Origin: Clostridiaceae bacterium M8S5
Lineage (GTDB): Bacteria; Bacillota; Clostridia; Tissierellales; MCWD3
Reading direction: 5' to 3'
DNA length: 64,000 nucleotides
Assembly: GCA_029227815.1 (NCBI GenBank)
Contig: CP118523.1
Location: 682,001-746,000, forward strand
The notes under the pieces were generated by a model. It saw nothing but the letters and a program-made list of their open reading frames with translations, was not told the DNA's origin and ran no database searches. Positions 8,946 to 19,200 of this stretch are shown here, piece after piece (position 1 is the first letter of the stretch; each line of letters opens with the position of its first letter). The translations under genes were made by a program, and so were the position numbers.

Positions 8946-9494
8946 TTAACAAAAAATTATTTTGATTCCAATCAAGATCAAAATAATGCCACTAATATAA
9001 TCGTTTTTATCTTCTATAAAAGGTAAATGTTTGACATAATGAGATAATACAAAACAAAGAGAAGACAATACTGCTGTAATTAAACCTATAATACAGCTAT
9101 AAAGAAACAAATAAAATATATCAAATGAATTAAATACAGAAAAACCAATTAATAAAGCATCAATACTCACAGATATTCCCATACCTATAATCATGTACCA
9201 ATTTGCAATTTTTATTGATTCATTTTTAGAGAATAATCCCAGAAAAATAAAAACCCCTATTATTATAAGCACTATTCCTCCAGTGGAAGTTGGCAACGAA
9301 AATATATATCTATTAAATGCTAAACCTAAAAAGCCTCCAATAAAAGCGAATAAAAACTGAAATATAGCAAAGCTAAATATGTAAAATTTAGCGCTTAATG
9401 TACTTATTTTTTTGTTTAGACCAATCGAAAAAGATACTCCACATGCATCTAAAGCTAATGCAGTAGAAATAGATAACAAATTGAAGATAGTCAA
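8946..9494 (-). CDS. ytaF: Sporulation membrane protein YtaF / MntP-like
   Basis: 182 residues from TTG 9494, which has GGAGG seven bases upstream; longer in-frame versions lack an RBS. Six membrane segments come in two similar halves, each starting with an Asp motif (LALDACGVSFS and VSIDALLIGFS), the arrangement of MntP/YtaF metal efflux-like proteins. It may move manganese or another divalent metal. It is divergently transcribed from a DtxR-type regulator gene 163 bases away, which supports a metal link. Confidence 0.85.
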   Translation of the reverse strand: MTIFNLLSISTALALDACGVSFSIGLNKKISTLSAKFYIFSFAIFQFLFAFIGGFLGLAFNRYIFSLPTSTGGIVLIIIGVFIFLGLFSKNESIKIANWYMIIGMGISVSIDALLIGFSVFNSFDIFYLFLYSCIIGLITAVLSSLCFVLSHYVKHLPFIEDKNDYISGIILILIGIKIIFC

Positions 9495-9515
9495 AATCAG
9501 TCCTCCTTTTAATAT

Positions 9516-9536
9516 ACTTGTTATACTAACGCAAGT
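9516..9536. promoter_or_regulatory. Candidate operator between ytaF and the DtxR-type gene
   Basis: Imperfect inverted repeat ACTTG...CAAGT with inner TTA/TAA symmetry, lying between the two divergent genes. It could be bound by the adjacent regulator. Weak evidence. Confidence 0.3.
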
Positions 9537-9657
9537 AATATTATATAACAGTATATAGAAAAAGAACACATATTTATAACAGAATGTCTAGAATAATTGA
9601 AGCATTATATGAATAAATATATTGTAGTTAAAAAAGTATATGAGGAGTAAAAAAATT

Positions 9658-10101
9658 ATGTTATCCCCAAGTCTAGAGGATTATTTAGAAGAAGTATATA
9701 GAATGTCAATAACAAAGAAAGAAATTAGAGTTATGGATATAGCCAGAGTATTGTCAGTATCCAAGCCTTCTGTAGTAAAAGGACTAAGAAAACTTAAAGA
9801 AAATGGATATATAGACTATAAGCCTTATGAAAGGATAAAAATAGAGCAGAAAGGGATTGCTTTAGGGAAATTTTTATGTGAAAGAAACAAATTACTAAAG
9901 AGTTTTATTGTAATAATAGGATCTGAAAGTGATGCTATCAAAGAAGCAGAAGCAATGGAACATTATTTTACTATAGAAACTATAAAATGTATTGAAAAGT
10001 TAGTATCCTTTTTTGAGGACAATACTAGGATTTACAATCTCTACAAATCATACGAGTATAAGAGTAAATTAGAGGTTTTATCAAATGAAGTAGAAGAGTA
10101 A
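9658..10101 (+). CDS. DtxR/MntR-family metal-dependent repressor
   Basis: 147 residues from ATG 9658 (GAGGAG about ten bases upstream); ATG 9640 is possible but contains that ribosome site. The N-terminal winged helix (SLEDYLEEVYRM, then SVSKPSVVKGLRKLKENGYI) and the dimerisation region with metal ligands (EAEAMEHYFT) match DtxR/MntR/IdeR. No SH3 domain is present, as in MntR-type members. Neighbours are ferritin, a metal efflux-like protein and a feo operon whose promoter holds a perfect palindrome, so it probably represses iron uptake when metal is plentiful (inference). Confidence 0.88.
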   Translation: MLSPSLEDYLEEVYRMSITKKEIRVMDIARVLSVSKPSVVKGLRKLKENGYIDYKPYERIKIEQKGIALGKFLCERNKLLKSFIVIIGSESDAIKEAEAMEHYFTIETIKCIEKLVSFFEDNTRIYNLYKSYEYKSKLEVLSNEVEE

Positions 10102-10143
10102 ATACATACTTGTTATTGCTTTAAAGAAATAAATTAAAATCGG

Positions 10144-10174
10144 GTCATGCTTTTGAGTGTGGCTTTTGTTTTTT
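10144..10174 (+). terminator. Probable terminator after the DtxR-type gene
   Basis: GTCATGC pairs with GTGTGGC across TTTTGA (with G-U pairs), followed by TTTTGTTTTTT. Confidence 0.6.
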
Positions 10175-10336
10175 GCTTAGAACAGTGAGGTCAGACTTTT
10201 ATAATATAATAAATTTGCATATAAATATAAGAACAGAGCTTAAAAAGACATCATCTAACCAAGGTTAAACCAATAAAATAGGGGCCACAAAGATAATCTA
10301 AAATAATAAAAGATAACTAATTAAGCCAAAAAGAAG

Positions 10337-10443
10337 CATATCCGTTTTTCCTATGAAGCGACTATAAGAGTTTGTTTCAACAACGCTTTTATATAATCAA
10401 TAGAAACAAGCTCTTATTGAAGTCCATAGGAAATAAGGATATG
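10337..10443. repeat. Long imperfect palindrome (about 107 bases)
   Basis: CATATCC at the left end and GGATATG at the right end are exact complements. The arms continue through CCTATG/CATAGG, AAGAG/CTCTT and GTTTC/GAAAC around a central loop of about 20 bases. It could be a folded transcript end, a terminator for feoB2 on the minus strand, or a small mobile-element remnant. Confidence 0.6.
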
Positions 10444-10517
10444 ATTCTCATCAATAAGTAATAAACCATTAAAAAACCGTATGTCTTAATCCTAAAGCAT
10501 TATCCAAAGTAATACCT

Positions 10518-11885
10518 TTAAAGTAAAGTATAGATAGTATTTATAACAAAAGTCACAAGAATAGCAACTGTAGTAGTCAGCGCAAAAGCGAATACAGTCC
10601 ATTTAGTGCTATTCGTTTCTTTTTTTATAGTAAGCAGAGTAGTACCACAAGGAAAATGTAGCAGAGAAAACAGCATGAAGTTCAATCCAGTTATAAAAGT
10701 CCAACCATTTGAGAGTAATAAATCTTTTAGCGAGTTTAAATTATCCAATTCGAGCATAGCACCTTTAGACATATAAGACATTATTAAAATAGGTAAAACT
10801 ATTTCATTAGCTGGTAGACCAAGTATGAAAGCCATAAGTATAATTCCATCAAGACCAAGTAAATTTCCAAATGGATTTAAAAAAGTTGCGATATGATTTA
10901 ACAAACTAATATCTCCTATCGTAACATTAGCAACTATATAAATGATTGCTCCTGCTGGTGCAGCTACCATTACTGCCCTACCTAATACAAACAGTGTCCT
11001 ATCAAATATAGAGCGTACAATAACCTTACCAAGTTGTGGCTTTCTGTAAGGTGGAAGTTCTAAAGTAAAAGACGAAGGAATGCCCTTTAAAAAGGTAACT
11101 GATAGAAACTTGGAGATCAGTAAAGTTACCACTATCCCTATTAAAATCATTGCAACTAAACACAGAGATGCCATCATAGAACCATACTTAGAAGAATATA
11201 GACCTAAAAAAATCATAGATATAGCTATTAGAGTAGGAAATCTACCGTTACATGGTACGAAATTATTAGTAAGTATAGCTATTAATCTTTCTCGAGGAGA
11301 GTCAATTATGCGACAAGCAATTACGCCTGCAGCATTACATCCAAAACCCATGCTCATCGTAAGAGCTTGCTTTCCATGAGTACCTGATTTTCTAAAAGCA
11401 TTATCTAAATTAAAAGCTACCCTCGGTAAATAACCCAAATCTTCTAGTAGAGTAAACATAGGAAAGAATATAGCCATAGGTGGTAGCATAACAGATACAA
11501 CCCATGCTAGTGTTCTATATATGCCTAGAACAATTATACCATGTAGCCAGCTTGGAGCGCTTAACATAGTGAAAAGAGATGATATTTTTGTTTCAAGTGA
11601 AAATAGCAAATTAGCTAGCATAGCAGATGGGACATTTGCTCCTTCAATGGTTATCCAAAAAATTAAACCTAATAGAAGTAACATTATTGGATAGCCAAGT
11701 AGTTTGCTGGTAAGTATGTTGTCTATTTTGTCTTCTAAGTGAGGTTTGCTTTTTCCATCCACGGTCACAGCATTTTTAGATATTTGAGAAGCTTTATTGT
11801 ATATGGTGGATACTATCATATCACCATAATCATTATTATCATTATAGAGTTCTTTATGTATAAGATTTAAATCATTATTAGACAA
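10518..11885 (-). CDS. feoB: FeoB membrane subunit (second half of a split FeoB)
   Basis: 455 residues made only of the transmembrane part of FeoB. There is a short hydrophilic N-terminus, then the two Gate domains with the conserved GFGCN (SMGFGCNAAG) and NNFVPCNGR motifs and the FeoB C-terminal core. The GTPase part is on a separate upstream gene. It starts at TTG 11885 with its own GAGGTG site, 13 bases after the GTPase gene's stop, so the split is designed rather than a simple frameshift. Together the two would import Fe(II). Confidence 0.88.
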   Translation of the reverse strand: MSNNDLNLIHKELYNDNNDYGDMIVSTIYNKASQISKNAVTVDGKSKPHLEDKIDNILTSKLLGYPIMLLLLGLIFWITIEGANVPSAMLANLLFSLETKISSLFTMLSAPSWLHGIIVLGIYRTLAWVVSVMLPPMAIFFPMFTLLEDLGYLPRVAFNLDNAFRKSGTHGKQALTMSMGFGCNAAGVIACRIIDSPRERLIAILTNNFVPCNGRFPTLIAISMIFLGLYSSKYGSMMASLCLVAMILIGIVVTLLISKFLSVTFLKGIPSSFTLELPPYRKPQLGKVIVRSIFDRTLFVLGRAVMVAAPAGAIIYIVANVTIGDISLLNHIATFLNPFGNLLGLDGIILMAFILGLPANEIVLPILIMSYMSKGAMLELDNLNSLKDLLLSNGWTFITGLNFMLFSLLHFPCGTTLLTIKKETNSTKWTVFAFALTTTVAILVTFVINTIYTLL

Positions 11886-11898
11886 TTAATCACCTCTT

Positions 11899-12657
11899 TT
11901 ACATTATAGTTTTATTTAAAATAATATTTCCGATAGAATCGACAATGTGTTTATCTCCATCAATAATTCTAAGTGCTAACCAACGAGTATTGTATTTATT
12001 ACCAATGTGTTTTTTGAGTTTAGCTTCAATATTACTTACTTTTTGCTCTATAATTTCGTCATAGGTTATTTTATATGGTTTAGTAGTGATGTTTTTTGTT
12101 ATCATATTGTCTATAGTAAGTAGTAGTTTATCTACCCCTTTACCGCTACGTGCTACTGTTGGTATAACGGGTATACCTAAATCATGCTCTAAAACATCAT
12201 AATCTATGTGTATACCTTTCCTTATAGCTTCATCAATTAAATTTAGGCACAATATAGTATTGCTAGTAAGTTCCATAATTTGAAGGGTAAGGTTTAAATT
12301 TCTCTCAAGACAAGTAGAATCAGCTATAACAATAGTTATAGAAGGTTCTCCGAAGCATACGAAGTCCCTAGCTATTTCTTCTTCAGCTGAATTTGCTAAC
12401 AATGAATAAGTTCCTGGTAGGTCAACTAACAAATACTTAACGTTATTATAGGTAAAATATCCTTGGGCGTTTGACACTGTCTTGCCTGGCCAGTTGCCAG
12501 TATGTTGGTTTAGCCCTGTTAGATAATTAAACAAAGTGCTTTTACCTGTGTTTGGATTTCCAGCTAGTGCTATAATAGGTTGATTATCATAGCTTAGTTT
12601 GAGGTTAAATTTCTCTTTTAGCAGTGAAAAACCACTCGATTTACTTGTTAAGCCCAT
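11899..12657 (-). CDS. feoB: FeoB GTPase subunit (first half of a split FeoB)
   Basis: 252 residues from ATG 12657, which follows AAGGAGG; an upstream in-frame TTG overlaps feoA. G1 motif G-N-P-N-T-G-K-S, switch region TGNWPGKTVS, G3 DLPG and G4 N-L-I-D are all present. A GDI-like helical tail follows, and the protein ends before any membrane segment. It is the soluble G domain that in a normal FeoB is fused to the channel. feoA lies just upstream and the channel gene just downstream. Confidence 0.9.
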   Translation of the reverse strand: MGLTSKSSGFSLLKEKFNLKLSYDNQPIIALAGNPNTGKSTLFNYLTGLNQHTGNWPGKTVSNAQGYFTYNNVKYLLVDLPGTYSLLANSAEEEIARDFVCFGEPSITIVIADSTCLERNLNLTLQIMELTSNTILCLNLIDEAIRKGIHIDYDVLEHDLGIPVIPTVARSGKGVDKLLLTIDNMITKNITTKPYKITYDEIIEQKVSNIEAKLKKHIGNKYNTRWLALRIIDGDKHIVDSIGNIILNKTIM

Positions 12658-12680
12658 AATTACCTCCTTAGTTTCAGAAT

Positions 12681-12923
12681 TCAATCTATAGGTGTAACTA
12701 AAATGTTATTAGCTTCTTGATTACGTAAAGCAATAATAGTTCCTCTTATATTATAAGCAATAGGATTAGCAGAAGGACTTTTCCTAACAGTTTTTATAGT
12801 AGTGTTTTTAGTAATTCCTAAATCAAGTAATCTTCGTTTTGATAAGCCTTGGCAAATCAGTTTTTTAACCATAGCTTTTTTTCCTACTTGTAAGCTACAT
12901 AAAGGCATTTCATTTTTATTCAA
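12681..12923 (-). CDS. feoA: FeoA
   Basis: 80 residues, an SH3-like FeoA domain: G-x-K-A-M-V-K, then LGI region (KRRLLDLGITKNTTIKTVRKSP) and G-T-I-I-A-L-R. It is a small cytosolic partner of FeoB needed for Fe(II) uptake. It starts at TTG with GGAGGTG six bases upstream and is the first gene of feoA-feoB1-feoB2. A perfect palindrome 19-42 bases upstream marks the control region. Confidence 0.93.
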   Translation of the reverse strand: MNKNEMPLCSLQVGKKAMVKKLICQGLSKRRLLDLGITKNTTIKTVRKSPSANPIAYNIRGTIIALRNQEANNILVTPID

Positions 12924-12941
12924 TATTTCACCTCCAGCTCT

Positions 12942-12965
12942 AATTGTTAGCCTAGGCTAACAATT
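12942..12965. promoter_or_regulatory. Perfect 24-bp palindromic operator upstream of feoA
   Basis: The two 12-base arms, AATTGTTAGCCT and its complement, meet with no spacer. The TTAGCC/GGCTAA core resembles DtxR/IdeR-type operators, which have TTAGGTTAGSCTAACCTAA symmetry. It sits just upstream of the feoA ribosome site and is a probable site for the DtxR-type protein encoded at 9658. Confidence 0.75.
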
Positions 12966-13282
12966 GGACGTTAAATTAATACTAACCTCAAAATCATTAA
13001 TATGAAACTACAATATATTTATTGAAGTTTCCACGAATATTTTAGGATAATTTCATATTATGATTAATATTTAAAAATTGTTACTAAATTTCTTTGTTAT
13101 GTATTTAAAATGGCTTTTTTGATATAATGTATATAATATTAACAAATCAGAGGAGAGCTTTCATAAAAAGCAATATACATATTATTAAACTCTAAATTGT
13201 AAATATAAATTGGTTTACAAATGGATGATGTTAATATAAAATGAAAAATAGATTTTTTAAAACAAAAGAAGGGTGTGATCTA
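12966..13282. other. Intergenic region between divergent feoA and aldo/keto reductase genes
   Basis: 317 bases of AT-rich sequence. It should carry both promoters; a TATAAT-like string lies near 13122. No other gene or repeat is seen. Confidence 0.45.
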
Positions 13283-14419
13283 ATGCAGTATAGCAAATTT
13301 GGTAATACGGAAATTAAGCTTTCAAAATTAGGTTTTGGGGCGATGAGGTTACCTACATTAAACAATGATAATTCTGTAATAGATGAAAAGAAATCTAAAG
13401 AAATGCTTTATTATGCAATAGATAACGGACTAAATTATGTTGATACAGCTTATAACTACCATGGCGAAAAGAGTGAAGAGTTTGTTGGTAAAGCCCTAAA
13501 AAATGGATACAGAGAAAAAGTATATTTAGCCACCAAGCTTCCAGTTTGGAAAGTTGAAAAATACGATGATTTTGAAAAATTATTAGATGAACAACTAAAA
13601 AGATTAGATACAGACTATATAGATTTTTATTTACTACATTCGTTAGGAGAAAAGCGATGGAAACAGCTAGTAGATTTAGATGTGTTTAAATTCATGGATT
13701 ATGCAAAAAAGAGTGGTAAGATAAAATATATGGGATTTTCATTTCACGATAAATTTGATGCATTTGTAGAGATATTAGACAGTTATGATTGGGATTTTTG
13801 CCAGATACAATTGAACTATATAGATCAGATGTATCAAGCAGGTTTAAAAGGGCTCGATTATGCTTACGATAGAGGAATTCCAGTAATCATTATGGAACCA
13901 ATTAAAGGTGGGAGCTTAGCTAAAGGATCAGAAGAATTAGATAAGTTATGGAACAAGATGAGTATGAGAAGAAGTCCAGCTCAATGGGCGCTAAAGTGGT
14001 TATTTAATAATGAGAAAGTGATGCTAGTACTCAGTGGTATGAGCGAAATGAAACACGTAGAAGAAAATATGCTAGTAGCAGATGAGACAAAGCCTAATCA
14101 AATGACAGATAGAGATTTAAATGTCATAGAAGAGATAAAAAAGGTTTTTGAAGAAAAATCTAAAGTGAATTGTACAGGCTGTGATTATTGTTTGCCTTGT
14201 CCAAATAACATACCAATACCTTTTTTATTCAAAGATTACAATAATATTTTTAGATTTGATGATAAATCAGGAGCAAGGCGATATAAAGTGATATCTGATA
14301 GAGGTGATGGGGTAGATGCTTGTACAGCCTGTAAAAAGTGTGAGCAAATGTGTCCACAGCATATAAACATAGTAGAAAAATTAAAAGAGCTTGATGAGTA
14401 CTATAAGAAATTAGATTAG
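13283..14419 (+). CDS. Aldo/keto reductase with C-terminal ferredoxin-like domain
   Basis: 378 residues from ATG 13283; the earlier ATG 13241 lacks a good RBS. The AKR barrel has G-F-G-A-M-R, the catalytic set D-T-A-x(2)-Y, K (ATKLP) and H (LLHS). The C-terminus has a Cys-rich module (CTGCDYCLPCP and CTACKKCEQMCP) that probably binds [4Fe-4S] clusters. This type is common in anaerobes, with unknown carbonyl substrates and possible ferredoxin or NAD(P)H electron flow. A racemase gene follows after 18 bases. Confidence 0.88.
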   Translation: MQYSKFGNTEIKLSKLGFGAMRLPTLNNDNSVIDEKKSKEMLYYAIDNGLNYVDTAYNYHGEKSEEFVGKALKNGYREKVYLATKLPVWKVEKYDDFEKLLDEQLKRLDTDYIDFYLLHSLGEKRWKQLVDLDVFKFMDYAKKSGKIKYMGFSFHDKFDAFVEILDSYDWDFCQIQLNYIDQMYQAGLKGLDYAYDRGIPVIIMEPIKGGSLAKGSEELDKLWNKMSMRRSPAQWALKWLFNNEKVMLVLSGMSEMKHVEENMLVADETKPNQMTDRDLNVIEEIKKVFEEKSKVNCTGCDYCLPCPNNIPIPFLFKDYNNIFRFDDKSGARRYKVISDRGDGVDACTACKKCEQMCPQHINIVEKLKELDEYYKKLD

Positions 14420-14437
14420 AATTAAAAGGAGGATTTT

Positions 14438-15145
14438 ATGTGTAAAACTTTGGGAATAGTTGGAGGCATGGGACCCTTAGCTACATCAATATTATTTAAA
14501 AAGATCATATACAATACAGATGCAAAAACAGACCAAGAACATTTAAATATAATAATCAACAATAATGTATCTATACCAGATAGGACAAGATATATACTGG
14601 GAGAAGGTATAAGTCCAGTCAATGATTTGATTGCTACTTCCATAAACTTAGAGAAGTCAGGTGCTGATTATTTGATAATGCCGTGTAATACTGCCCATTG
14701 CTTTTATGAAGAAATCGCTTCAAATATAAATATACCTTTTTTAAATATGATTGAAGAAACAGCGATATATATAGCTAAAAATTTTAAAGCCAAAGAAGTA
14801 GGATTATTAGCAACAGAAGGCACATATATATCTAGAGTTTATGAGGACTTATTTACTAAGTATAATATTGATATTATTACTCCTAGTAGATGTAATATAA
14901 ACAAAATAATGAGGTTTATATATGGGATAAAAGCTAGTGTTGATGTGGAGTTACAAGATTTTTATGATGTAAAGAATGAGTTAGAGCAAAAAGGAGCAGA
15001 TATTTTTATATTGGGATGTACAGAACTTTCAACAGCTTATGATTTATACGGTATTCAAGGGGAGTATATAAATCCATTAGACATAATAGCAAAAAAAGCT
15101 ATATTGTATGGTGGAAAAAAGATTAAAAATGATGTGGTGATATAA
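14438..15145 (+). CDS. Aspartate/glutamate racemase family protein
   Basis: 235 residues. The two catalytic Cys motifs of cofactor-independent racemases are present: M-P-C-N-T-A-H and L-G-C-T-E-L. The N-terminal G-I-V-G-G-M-G-P matches aspartate racemase rather than MurI. It interconverts L- and D-Asp or Glu, or a related amino acid. RBS AAAAGGAGG precedes ATG 14438. The stop codon overlaps the start of the next gene (a P1-family peptidase) by one base, so the two are translated together. Confidence 0.9.
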   Translation: MCKTLGIVGGMGPLATSILFKKIIYNTDAKTDQEHLNIIINNNVSIPDRTRYILGEGISPVNDLIATSINLEKSGADYLIMPCNTAHCFYEEIASNINIPFLNMIEETAIYIAKNFKAKEVGLLATEGTYISRVYEDLFTKYNIDIITPSRCNINKIMRFIYGIKASVDVELQDFYDVKNELEQKGADIFILGCTELSTAYDLYGIQGEYINPLDIIAKKAILYGGKKIKNDVVI

Positions 15146-16188
15146 TGAATCAAAAAAGAATCCGTGATTATGGGATTTTCATAGGGGACATGAAAACGGG
15201 AATAAAGAACTCTATAGCAGATGTAAAAGGCGTAAAAGTAGGGCATTTTACATTGAATGATCAAGATATTAAAACAGGAGTAACAGCAATAATACCTCAT
15301 GAGAAGAATGTTTTTGAAAATAAGCTAGTAGCAGGTAGCTATATAATCAATGGTTTTGGAAAGACAACAGGATTAATACAATTGAGCGAATTAGGTCAGT
15401 TAGAGACACCAATAGTGTTGACTAACACATTGAGTGTGGGGACAGCATATGAAGCTGTAGCTAGATATATGCTTAAAAGGAATGTAGATATAGGGAAAAA
15501 AGCAGGGACAGTCAATCCCATAGTATGTGAATGTAATGATGGATATTTAAACGATATAAGAGGTCTACATATAAAGCAAGAGCACGTATTGAAGGCTTTA
15601 GAGTGTGCAAGTGAAGAATTTCATGAGGGTGCTTTTGGCGCGGGAACAGGAATGAGCTGTTTTGGGCTTAAAGGAGGAATAGGTACAGCTTCAAGAATAA
15701 TAGAGATAAATGATGAAAGGTACACATTAGGAACACTAGTACTTGCTAATTTTGGAGAAAGAAGTAGATTAACTATCAAAGGTAAGCAAATAGGTAGTCT
15801 GATTAAACAGATGCATAATGATGATGAACAGGTAGATAAAGGCTCTGTTATAATTATAATAGCAACAGATTTGCCACTTAGTAATAGACAGTTAAATAGA
15901 GTATGTAAAAGAGCAAGTGTAGGTTTGAGTAGAGTAGGATCATACTATGGAAATGGAAGTGGCGATATAGTAATAGGTTTTTCAACAGCTAATACAATCA
16001 ATCATTATGAAAAAGAAGCAAGTACAAATATTAGAATACTAAATGAAAATAAAATAGATTCAGCATTTAAAGGAACAGCAGAATGTGTAGAAGAATCTGT
16101 ATTAAATGCTCTAATATGTGCTGAAGAAACAATAGGGCGAAATGAGCATAAAAGAATGTCATTAAGGGAGTTTATGAATTTAATTTAA
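15145..16188 (+). CDS. P1/S58-family aminopeptidase (DmpA-like)
   Basis: 347 residues. The motif GAGTGMSCFGLKGG and following G-T-A-S-R match the N-terminal nucleophile P1 family. By analogy with DmpA, self-cleavage should occur between Gly233 and Ser234 (GS before VIIIIATD), leaving Ser234 as nucleophile. These enzymes release N-terminal residues, including D-amino acids and beta-amino acids. Coupling with a racemase suggests metabolism of D-amino acid peptides (inference). A terminator follows. Confidence 0.87.
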   Translation: MNQKRIRDYGIFIGDMKTGIKNSIADVKGVKVGHFTLNDQDIKTGVTAIIPHEKNVFENKLVAGSYIINGFGKTTGLIQLSELGQLETPIVLTNTLSVGTAYEAVARYMLKRNVDIGKKAGTVNPIVCECNDGYLNDIRGLHIKQEHVLKALECASEEFHEGAFGAGTGMSCFGLKGGIGTASRIIEINDERYTLGTLVLANFGERSRLTIKGKQIGSLIKQMHNDDEQVDKGSVIIIIATDLPLSNRQLNRVCKRASVGLSRVGSYYGNGSGDIVIGFSTANTINHYEKEASTNIRILNENKIDSAFKGTAECVEESVLNALICAEETIGRNEHKRMSLREFMNLI

Positions 16189-16199
16189 TATGTATAATA

Positions 16200-16227
16200 A
16201 AAGAGGCTTAAATTAAAGCCTCTTTAT
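16200..16227. terminator. Bidirectional terminator between convergent genes
   Basis: AAAGAGGCTT and AAGCCTCTTT form a 10-bp stem, T-rich on both strands. It serves the P1 peptidase (+) and the subtilase at 16241 (-). Confidence 0.85.
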
Positions 16228-16240
16228 TTATGTTATAATT

Positions 16241-19200
16241 CTATTGAATTGTAAGATTGAAAGAATTTGTTATAGATACATTTCTAGCATAGTCTATTAC
16301 GGCTACTTTTAATGTATGAGTACCTGAGCCTAATTTATTGATAGTAAATTGACCAGTTGTATTTCTTTCAACAACTTCAGAACCTTTAAGCAATACATAT
16401 TGGTATACAGAGCTACCAGCATCAGTTGCAGTTGCAGTTAAAACAGTTGATTGTTGGTTGTATGTTAGATTGGTAAATATTGGTTTTGTTGTATCAAGTT
16501 TGATTGGGAATACTTTTTCATTCCACTCTGCATTTGGATAATCTATAACTGTTCTAACTTTCATGTAGTACTGACCATCTGGCTGTACTACGTTGTTTAC
16601 TTTACCGTTCCATTTCCATGAAGAATCAAAATAATAAGTGTATTTGTTTTCTCCATCACCAAAGCTTTTATAGATGTACTCATCATCAACAAAATCTAGA
16701 ATTTTGTTGTTGTTTGAATCTAATATATCAATATCTATTTTTCTAGCGTTTCTATAGAAAGAGAATAATGGTATTATAGTATCGTATGAGTTATCACCAT
16801 TAGGAGAAAATGCTATTTTATTCTTGTCAAATGTCTTATCAGCGTTTTGACCTAGATAATAATACTTATTGCCTTCTATTATACCAGATACACCATAGAA
16901 AGATGAACTGTCATATTTTGTACCATCTAAGATAGGAGCATCGTCCCAGCTACCATAGAATCCACAATAAGGGATAGATAAAGATGGTAAATTGCTTTCG
17001 CTTGATTTTTCTTTAAATTGAACAAAACCTTCTACAAAACAACCATTTTCAAACATTGCGTTTAGAGTTTTATTATTAGTTTTACCTTTTACATTTGAAA
17101 GATTTACTGAAACATTAACATCAGTTGAACCGTTTGCTGGTACTAGTATAGTATTAGCAACAGGGTTTGTAGGATAGTTAAATTCAATAGGTGTTTCGCC
17201 GTTAGCGTTAACTATAGATTGTGGGATAGCTAGTATCTTACCGTTTTTAGGTAAGTCAGTAGCTACAGAACCACTTACTGTATAATATAAAGGATTATTT
17301 GTAAGATTTTTAATAGTAACTTTGAAGCTTACGTTATTTCCGATTTCATTAAGAGCAACTTTAGTTTGACCTGTTAAAGAGTCAACTACTATAGCTTTAG
17401 CAGAAGTAGCTTTAACTAAATCCATAACTCCTGCACCTTGTCCTCTAGGAGATGTAAATTCAGTTTCATTGCCATCAAGCTTTTGAACTATAGGATTAGC
17501 TGTACTCATTATAAGCTTTTTAACCATTTCAACTTTATCAGCACCGCTTAAATTAGGGAATTTTTGCTTGACATACTGTAAAACTAATGCACTACCACCA
17601 GCAACGCATGGTGATGACATAGAAGTACCACTCATTAATTGGTATAAACTACTTTGATTAGTTTGGTCTGTAGAAGTGATTCTTCCACCAGGAGCAGTTA
17701 TTTCAGGCTTAAATACTAGATTTGGAGTAAGACCCCAAGAACTAAAGTTTGATAATTGACCTGATTTAGGGTTAACATATTTTTCGTTTAAACTTACATT
17801 TATAGTTACAGCACCATTTACTAGAAGTGCTTCTATAGCTTCGCCATCTTCTTTTGATATTTTAGCAAAAGGTATAGACCAACCGCCTTGATCTTTATGG
17901 AAAGTTGATAAACCATGATCATAAACGATTATAGCTTTAGCACCTTTTTGATTAGCCCAATCCGTTTTATCTTTAAAAGAATGTTCTCCTCTTTTAACAA
18001 GAACTACTTTACCAGTAACATCAATATTGTCATAATCAGTAAGTTTACCTAACTTGGTTCCACCTATAGCTACTAGTTGTAAATTTTGAGAGTTAGATAG
18101 AAGTTTAGTCCAATTGTCTTTTCCATATCCGATAACATTATTAGTTAATCCTTCAACAGCTATATTTTGTTTATATAAATAAGATGTATTGTCAGTAGAA
18201 GCAACTTGGAATGATTCTAAAGTTACACCAGGAGTACCTACAACACCAGTATCAGGGTTGCTAGTTAGAGGATCACTAAAGCCACGACCGAATCTGTGAG
18301 AATTACCAGCAGAAACAGCAACAACTATACCATTATTAACAGCTCTCTTGATAGCTTTTTGAGCAGGGAAGTCTGGTACAACATGTCCAGCAGGAGAACC
18401 TAAACTCATATTTATTACATCAGCGCCCATTAATATTGAGTCGTCAATAGCTTTGATATATACGTCACTGCTAGTAGTTCTCTTAGTACCGTTACTGAAA
18501 ACTTTCATAGCGAGTAATTGACACTCAGGAGCGACACCTTTGATTCCGCCAGTAGATTCGTTACCATTAGCGCCAACGATTCCAGCAACGTGCATTCCAT
18601 GTCTTGTAGCATTTTGACCTAAATCTAATATCTCTTGATTTTTATCATAGTAGTTATATCCATAAGGAATCTTGTCAGTTCTCCAAGTTCCTTTTAGATT
18701 AAGTCCATCTACAAATGTTTTATTTAATTTTTTCTTAGTAGAATCAGTTAAAACCATATCTTTATGGCTTGGATCTATACCACTGTCAATTATAGATACA
18801 ACAGTACCTTCACCAGTTAGGCCTAAGTTACCCCAAAGAGTTCTAGCGCCAACAGTAGTTACACTTTCTTGCATTAAAGGCTTAGGTCTATTATATTGTG
18901 CAGCAACATAAACATTTTTTACACCCGGTAATTTTTCTAAATTCTTAGCTTCTTTTACAGTAGTAGTACAACTAAAACCATTGAATACATTTTGGAAGCT
19001 TCTATGATATTCAATATTATAATTTCTACTTAGAGTTGATTTAATAGCTTTTTGTTCAGTTACAATTTTTTTAGTTAAAGACTTAATAGTTGCTGTATTA
19101 AGTTCATTTACTTTTTTGTTTTCACTAGTAGCATGGTTGATTACAGGATTTCCATCTAGCTCAACAATCAGACGTATTTGTTCTTCGTCTTCTAAATTTA

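Larger units (their letters stand above)
10102..10517. other. Gene-free region between convergent units
   Basis: 416 bases between the DtxR-type gene and feoB2. It holds a terminator (10144-10174) and a long imperfect palindrome (10337-10443). No ORF with an RBS is seen. Confidence 0.6.
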
